DNA of 64,000 bases from Coffea arabica (Eukaryota; Streptophyta; Magnoliopsida; Gentianales; Rubiaceae), in the NCBI RefSeq assembly GCF_036785885.1, contig NC_092322.1:15832466-15896465 (forward strand), in the 5' to 3' direction. This document shows positions 58,229 through 64,000 of this stretch, one piece after another. The notes beneath the pieces were generated by a model. That model made no database searches and had not been told where the DNA came from. It was given only the letters and a program-made list of their open reading frames with translations. The translations under genes were made by a program, and so were the position numbers. Within the stretch, counting starts at the first letter, position 1. Each line of letters starts with the position of its first letter.

Positions 58229-60541
58229 TCAGGTACCAGCATCCACAAACTGTTCTAGCTGTTGTTGTAGGCGAAAACTGGAAGAACAGGATTTAACTTC
58301 CTTCCTTTTTGTTCCCAATATATTATCATGATCTGTATTCTCAATCTTCATCCACGAATGTAATTGTTCAATAAAAATGCATAACTCATCAGATAACGGA
58401 TCATGTTTATCTCCTGCAACAAACCTGTATGCCCTATTGTTCACATGAACCAAACTGTACCCAGCGAGTACCTTGGCCCCACTTTTCTTGCCCAACAATC
58501 TCATATTGGCAGCATCAGACCATAAACCACCAGACGCATACATGTTAGATGCCAGCAAATATCCAGCACTACTAGATGGCTCCAATTCAAGAATATGAGC
58601 TAAAGCACCAGCCCCAACCTCCCTATTACCAGAGTTCCTACAACCGCTCAAGATTGCACTCCATGCACTAGCGCTAGGCTTTACTGTACAAGGTATTTTG
58701 TTGATAAAATCCATTGCACTATCAAACTTTCCAGATCGAGCCAACAAGTCCACAAGACACGAATAATGTTCCACCCCAATTTCAACACCATATTCTTGTA
58801 TCACATTCTCAAAGACAGACAAGCCCTCATCAACCAATCCCCCATGGCTACATGCAGATAACAGAGAAAGGCTTGTTACTAAGTTGGGCTTGAGACCCTG
58901 AGATTCCATTTTGGCATGTAAAGCTAAAGCATCACGAGGAAGGCCATTCATACCATATGCTGCAATCATAGCACCCCATGACACAATGTTTTTTTGGGGC
59001 ATGTATTCAAAAGCTTTTCTTGAAGCCTGTATCGCCCCACATTTGGAATACATATCCAAAACAGCAGTTCCAACTGCAACCTCAAAAGCTAAGCCATGTC
59101 GAATAGCAATACCATGAGCAGACTTTGATATGTTCAGATCTGCAAAAAGAGAGCAGGCTTCAATAAGATTCAACATGGTAACTGTGTTAAGATTTTCTTC
59201 AATCAGCTTCATCTCTCGGAAAAGAGCAATTGCTTCACCAGGCATGTCCCAGTAAGTGAATGCTGCAATCATTGTGCTCCAAGTGACCGCATCTCGGTGC
59301 TTCATCTGACTAAACTGCTTCCATGCAAGACTAATGCAATTGCATTTTGCATATGTATCAATTAAAGAATTTTTGACCAACTCATTTGATTCATAACCTT
59401 GTCTAAGTACTTTGGAATGAATCAACTTGCATTGATATGGTAACATAAGATATTTGCATACTTGAAGCAGATTGACAAGGGTTACTTCATCAGCTTCAAC
59501 TCCTGCCCTTCTCATTGAATCAAATAACAACAGGGCTTCAGAATGCTTCTCACTTTGAACATATCCAGATAGTAGAGAATTCCATGATACCACATTCTTT
59601 TGACTCATCTCGCTGAAGGCTTTAAAAGCAGATTCAACATCATCACACTTGGAATAGAAATCAACCAACGAGTTTCCTACAAACAAGTCACATTTCAGGC
59701 CTCTCGAAATCGCAAAGCCGTGGACCAAATTTCCCATTTCAATGTTCTGTAAATTGGTGCATGCTTTGAGTATAGTTACAGTTATAGGCCCATCCACTTC
59801 AATGTGAAACTCAGATACCATTTGCCGGAACAACTCTAAAGCAACTCTGGCTTCACTGTTTTGCACATACCAGCCAATTATTACGCTCCAAGAGATTACA
59901 TCTCTATGATGCATTTCATTGAAGAGCTTCCGAGCAAACTCCATCCTGATGTCTGCATACATACATAAAAGGGAGTTCTGAACTGAAGAGATGGCCAAAA
60001 ACCCACTACGAATAATATACCCATGAAGTATTTGCCCATCATCAAACAACTGGCGCTCACGACATGCACAAATCACAAGCACCAAAGTGGATATGTTAGG
60101 TTTGAATCCTGTAATTTTGGCCTGGAAAAACAAGCCTAACCCCTGCTCAAAAGCACATTGATCAAGGTGTCCATGAATGATTATGTTCCAAGAAACTGAA
60201 TCTCTGTTCCTCATGCAATCAAAAACATCATTTGCACAACCCAGGGTTCCAGATTTCACGTAAAAGTCAATAATAGAATTGCCCAAGGAAGTGAATGAAT
60301 CAAGTCCCTGTTTAAGCAAAGATGCATGAATGGACTTGCCATAATCAAAAGATATGGCAGAACATGCTTTGAGAATGGGAGGGAAGACAGAAGGATCAGT
60401 CAATTGAACTCCCGCCTCCCTCAATTCACAGTGACAGGAAAGAACCTCTTGCCATCTCCCAGTAGCTGCTAAGTTCTTGATCTTTGAAAAACAGCTGGGG
60501 AGTCTTGAAACTGATGAAATGCTTGGCAAGCGCACAGCCAT
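58229..60541 (-). CDS. Pentatricopeptide repeat protein, PLS class with E domain (At2g17210-like)
   Basis: A single 770-residue ORF with no intron in the CDS. PPR proteins of this class bind organellar RNA, each repeat reading one base, and many are C-to-U editing factors. About fifteen or more repeats tile residues about 15-630; clear repeat ends include DSVSWNIIIHGHLDQ, DVISWSVIIGWYVQ, NVVSWNSLLSGYVQ, DAVTWSTMIAAFTY and NIVSWGAMIAAYGMNG. The C terminus (AWSAILSGCRNSGN..EPSSSAGYLLASNMYA..YSLVHVNNRAYRFVAGDK) is an E/E+ domain; there is no DYW deaminase, so an editing role would need a partner. Repeat order, the FDCMRNRDSVSW and VLVICACR.. wording and the overall length match Arabidopsis At2g17210. 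The N terminus (MAVRLPSISSVSRLPSCF) is Ser/Arg-rich and lacks acidic residues, compatible with an organelle transit peptide. The frame is fully intact. Confidence 0.93.
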   Translation of the reverse strand: MAVRLPSISSVSRLPSCFSKIKNLAATGRWQEVLSCHCELREAGVQLTDPSVFPPILKACSAISFDYGKSIHASLLKQGLDSFTSLGNSIIDFYVKSGTLGCANDVFDCMRNRDSVSWNIIIHGHLDQCAFEQGLGLFFQAKITGFKPNISTLVLVICACRERQLFDDGQILHGYIIRSGFLAISSVQNSLLCMYADIRMEFARKLFNEMHHRDVISWSVIIGWYVQNSEARVALELFRQMVSEFHIEVDGPITVTILKACTNLQNIEMGNLVHGFAISRGLKCDLFVGNSLVDFYSKCDDVESAFKAFSEMSQKNVVSWNSLLSGYVQSEKHSEALLLFDSMRRAGVEADEVTLVNLLQVCKYLMLPYQCKLIHSKVLRQGYESNELVKNSLIDTYAKCNCISLAWKQFSQMKHRDAVTWSTMIAAFTYWDMPGEAIALFREMKLIEENLNTVTMLNLIEACSLFADLNISKSAHGIAIRHGLAFEVAVGTAVLDMYSKCGAIQASRKAFEYMPQKNIVSWGAMIAAYGMNGLPRDALALHAKMESQGLKPNLVTSLSLLSACSHGGLVDEGLSVFENVIQEYGVEIGVEHYSCLVDLLARSGKFDSAMDFINKIPCTVKPSASAWSAILSGCRNSGNREVGAGALAHILELEPSSSAGYLLASNMYASGGLWSDAANMRLLGKKSGAKVLAGYSLVHVNNRAYRFVAGDKHDPLSDELCIFIEQLHSWMKIENTDHDNILGTKRKEVKSCSSSFRLQQQLEQFVDAGT

Positions 60542-61523
60542 GAATCACTTGCATTATAAGGGCTGCAGGCTCAATAGCTAAAAGATTCAATAGAAAAGTA
60601 ACTCTACTCCTTCCAGCCAATAGCAAAACATCACAAATCTACGGTAGCATTGGACCTCATAAGTCCTTGCTTTCCACAATGAAACAACCGATATGTGCAT
60701 TCTTGGTGACCTCCTGAAACGCAATTTGGCATCCTTTATTTGCAAATGTTACAGCTTCCAGAAATGGCTACACTAAATCCAGATTCAGACACAAAAAAAA
60801 ATAAGAAGATAGTTAACAGCATATAACAAGGGCCCTACAAGTTGTCAACACCATAAAAAGCCCAGCAGATATTAAAAAAAATTCATAAATTGCTTGTGAA
60901 ATACATGAAACTTAGAAGAAATCCATTAAGGAAAACAAAAATCATAAAAATCCAAACGAAATCACAAGACAATTTCCTTTCTGTTTTTGCTCTTTCCCCC
61001 CTGTTTTGTGTACATTTCCTACAAACCAAGCCCACTAAGGCATGACCTTTGGACATTTCCTACAAATACAGAACTAATCACATTGAAAAAAACAACCCCC
61101 TTAATCTAAAGGACAATTTTTGCAGTATATAACTTCCCAAATTCCACTACCAATATACAATACCGAAAAAAAAAATCCAATGAAACAAAATACAAAGAAA
61201 AAGAATAAACCCAATGAAAATTTTGGCATAAACAATTACAAAGAGAACCCAGTTTCACACTACTCTGCTTCTGTTACCAGAGAGAAGGAAAAAAACCCAA
61301 TAGAGATAGTTATCCAGCAGCTATCATTCACTTCAGTTCTCTACTTTACAAGAAAAAAAAAGTCGTTTTTCTCGGACCACACAAACAAACCATATGAAGT
61401 TGAGAAGGAAACAAAGAAAACAATGAAATTTTGCTAGAGGGGTTTTACCGGCGACGGAGGCCTCTTCCTGGGAAAGGGTCGCAGTAACTCAGAAGAAAGA
61501 GCGCCGGCAGTGGCTGTTATAAG
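60542..61523 (-). promoter_or_regulatory. PPR gene 5' region: TATA-like box, leader exon and likely 5'-UTR intron
   Basis: The minus strand has a TATA-like CTTATAACA at 61522-61514. A GC-richer leader follows to a donor GCCG|GTAAAA (exon end 61449, GT at 61448-61447). A pyrimidine tract with TTTAG near 60,773 is a plausible acceptor, giving an intron of about 675 bp ending some 230 bp before the ATG. The open frame at 61120-61437 (+) is low-complexity and not supported. Confidence 0.4.
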
Positions 61524-62830
61524 AAGCGGCTAGTAATCCCACTTTGAAATTACGATGATTACTTTTGTTATTGTTATTATTATTGTTATTGTTATTGTTA
61601 TTATTTTGGGTGACGGTACTGAGGTTGAAGGTTTTCTATTGAAATGGGCTTTCTGGATAAGAAATTCATGAGGAAAATTTTGAAGCACTTGGTGACATTG
61701 GGGAATTTCTTTTCTTTTCAAATACTCAAAATCAAGTTTTTTACTATGAAGTGGTCTGTCAATTTTGATAAAAATAAGTTGTGTCTATGTTTAGTACTAG
61801 GTAGTCTGGCTAATTCCTTAGCTTAGATTATGGATGAAAAAAAATGCACAAATATTATTTGATACGCAATTTCCTTCCCTTGCTTACAAATGTGAGAATT
61901 TTTTTTTTTTTTTTTTTTTAATGTTGCTTGCTGCCGGCCTAACAGCAACGGAGGTGTTTGGATAATAAATTATTTGAAATTATTTTTTAAAAAATAATAC
62001 TATAGCAATTTTTTCGTATGATATATGTAAAATAAAAAAATTATTTAAAAATATATTTATAATGTAAATAAATAAATTTATGCAAATATCCCTACTCAAC
62101 AAAAATAACCAAGCTCAATGCAAGCATAAAGAAACCTATATCAATCAACAATACGTAACTTCAAAAAAAATCAACAATACCTAACTATTTCATTGCTACT
62201 AGCCATATTTACAAGAACTTACGTTATAAGGGAAGGAATGTAAGAACAAGTTTCCAAGTTATGCCAATGAAACGCTACAACAACTTAAAAATATGCTCTC
62301 TCCTATCCTATGAATATGCCTGACTAATACAAGACATAAATGGAATCTGATCCAGTTCAAAGAGGACAACAATGCAGAGACGACCCAACTGGTGGAACTC
62401 AGGAAAGTCAACCCCTTCTGTTTAACCGAATAGGGATGGAATTATACCACGAAATGGGTAATAGCTGCAAGAAGCTCTACCCAAGGCTAGATTAAAATTA
62501 ACCATGCCACTGCAAGGCAAAAATGGAGCACCACAGTAGCAATAATGGCCAGAGGTTCCCAAATTTAGCCACAAACACTTCTATGTGTGCCAAAGCTGCT
62601 GCACAGCTACTGCGTTCTGCCAAAATATCCCCAATTGGTTTCAGTGAAAGAACTAATGGGAATTCTGCTTTATGTCTACTGTCCCAACATTACACAGATT
62701 TCGCTGTATTTCTGTGCTGGCTTTCTATTGCAAATGTTTCCCCAAACGATCTAGCTTAGTGCACCATCAGCTGGACACTCTCTTCCTTTCTCTTTGCTTA
62801 TTTTCAGAGCAGTAGAATAAAATCACATAT
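61524..62830. other. Intergenic region
   Basis: No supported gene. A (GTT/ATT)n microsatellite lies at 61565-61606 and a poly(T) run near 61,905. The segment 62,500-62,830 may be the 3' UTR of the minus-strand exon that follows; the plus-strand frame 62523-62759 is not recognised. Confidence 0.4.
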
Positions 62831-62834
62831 CGTG

Positions 62835-63077
62835 TCATTTGCTTTGTTCATCCTCATATCCAGATGCCTTCCCTGTTCTACCGATTAAAAATGGCTCTGG
62901 AAAAGAGTCACTGCTATGGATTTCAAGACCTTGATATGATCGAGCTGCAAAAAACTCAGCTCCAGATTTAGCATCTCTTCTTGACAACAGCTCAGAGTCC
63001 TTGTTTTGGAGCAGCAAAGCCTTCTCTGTGACATTTACCAGGGAAAGAACTGCATCCTTATCCTCCTTCCCCTCTGA
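62835..63077 (-). CDS. Probable last exon of an unidentified minus-strand gene
   Basis: An open frame of about 80 codons begins after a good acceptor (CCTATCAG at 63085-63078) in phase 1 and ends with a stop at 62835. The composition is that of a real soluble protein (EDKDAVLSLVNVTEKALL, SRRDAKSGAEFFAARSYQ, PEPFLIGRTGKASGYEDE) with no low complexity. I do not recognise the family. The ATG in the same frame at 63086 lies within the presumed intron. Upstream exons would lie above 63,100 or beyond the window; I could not place them. Confidence 0.42.
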   Translation of the reverse strand, partial: SEGKEDKDAVLSLVNVTEKALLLQNKDSELLSRRDAKSGAEFFAARSYQGLEIHSSDSFPEPFLIGRTGKASGYEDEQSK

Positions 63078-63089
63078 TAGGACCAAAAA

Positions 63090-64000
63090 TTCAAAGGGAC
63101 CATTAAATGAGCACAGCCAAGAAAGAAGCGAGACATTTCAAATTAACAGTCACCAGAATAAAGCTACATTTGTCCATTGACTGATCAAATGAGGAAAAAA
63201 AAAATCTGGTTTCCAGAATAAACATATCAGCTCAACTTTATAGGAACGACTTATCATATTATGAACCATTACATGACTTTAAGTTATGAACAGTCACACA
63301 AAGAGGGCTAATAGACTAATTCGATCCAAATCGTATACTTTAGAAAATAACCCATCATGAATGATGAGATTTAAAAAACAATGCTGAACAGGAAACAAAA
63401 AAGCAAACATGACGACAAAGAGAATTATATATGTTTGTGTGTGTACACATATATATACACACAGAACATCGCAAGCACATTGATGATTACTCAAGTACAT
63501 CATCAATAACTATCAACACACAAGCATGGAAATAGAAGCATAGCCTTAAAGACTTTAGGTAGTTCACCAATTGGCTTATGTGACCCATATGATAACACAA
63601 GCCTTAATTCTGTGTCATCTCCCATCAAGCATCCATGCATAACACAAGTACCTTGTTTTTATTGTTAATTAAACGAGCCTCAAAAGATGTCTTGAACATC
63701 ACCCTAGAATGGAAATAAAACCGGGTTCATCGGCGCAATATTATATCATGGAACTATGCAAGAAAGAGAGACTCCGATTCTCTAAATTGGAATTGCAATG
63801 AAAGTAAATCAAATTCTCATTTGGTTGTCTAGCTTCACAAGAGGGCTAATTCCTCTCATTGGTGCCAGTAGAATATTCAGTGAGCTCAGAGCTAATGAAG
63901 TTGCGTAAATTCTATATAATGGTGCACATAAGGTCAGCTGAACAAGAAATTGCCTCACTTGTCATTGTTAAGTATGAATTTGGAAGAACTCTATAGCCTA
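63090..64000. other. Right-edge region
   Basis: AT-rich sequence, possibly intron of the gene whose last exon is at 62,835-63,077. A short (TG/TA)-rich stretch lies at 63430-63460. No exon can be supported. Confidence 0.35.

Noticed and set aside
58911..59117. Plus-strand frame within the PPR gene
   Set aside because: Antisense to an intact 770-codon gene; no motif.

Overview
This is a plant nuclear genome window, almost certainly from a eudicot. The evidence is the AT-rich intergenic DNA, Athila-, chromovirus- and copia-type LTR retrotransposons, hAT, Mutator-like (MULE) and Stowaway-type DNA transposons, a tRNA-derived SINE, a NAC transcription-factor gene with a canonical intron, and an intronless-CDS pentatricopeptide-repeat gene that looks orthologous to Arabidopsis At2g17210. 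The species cannot be named from the sequence alone.

Layout. 1-3.27 kb: AT-rich DNA with dispersed ~145-bp repeats and a MITE-like segment. 3.28-16.26 kb: a complete but decayed minus-strand Athila-type Ty3/gypsy element (13.0 kb, 5-bp target duplication CCGAG) with gag, protease, RT, RNase H, integrase and an env-position ORF. 16.3-20.1 kb: gene-poor, with a ~161-bp tandem duplication. 20.17-20.94 kb: a minus-strand XND1/NAC104-like NAC gene, possibly C-terminally truncated. 22.2-25.6 kb: a hAT-type MITE, a SINE with 13-bp target duplications and a MULE-like TIR candidate. 26.44-30.31 kb: a MULE with 215-bp terminal inverted repeats and a 9-bp target duplication; it carries no transposase but two convergent genes, one with a PB1-like domain and one with a GRF zinc finger, coiled coil and membrane anchor. 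30.9-35.3 kb: two hAT-like elements, one with a clean 8-bp target duplication and an internal tRNA-like Pol III motif, then a Stowaway-like MITE. 35.3-44.7 kb: gene-free, with a 234-bp tandem duplication and an LTR-type terminus. 44.7-51.8 kb: a degenerate ~230-250-bp tandem array, interrupted by a Reina-like chromovirus (44734-50108, LTRs about 2-2.5% different, target duplication GCCAA) and a hAT-type element (50440-51285). 52.4-54.9 kb: an internally deleted copia element. 58.2-61.5 kb: the PPR gene with a likely 5'-UTR intron. 62.8-63.1 kb: a probable last exon of an unidentified minus-strand gene.

The real host genes are therefore few: the NAC gene, the PPR gene, perhaps the 62.8-kb exon and a fragment at the left edge. 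Most of the rest is mobile DNA. The most interesting structure is the MULE: both of its genes keep consistent splice sites and reading frames, whereas every retrotransposon in the window is full of stops. This suggests the two proteins are retained cargo or accessory functions of a mobile element mobilised in trans.
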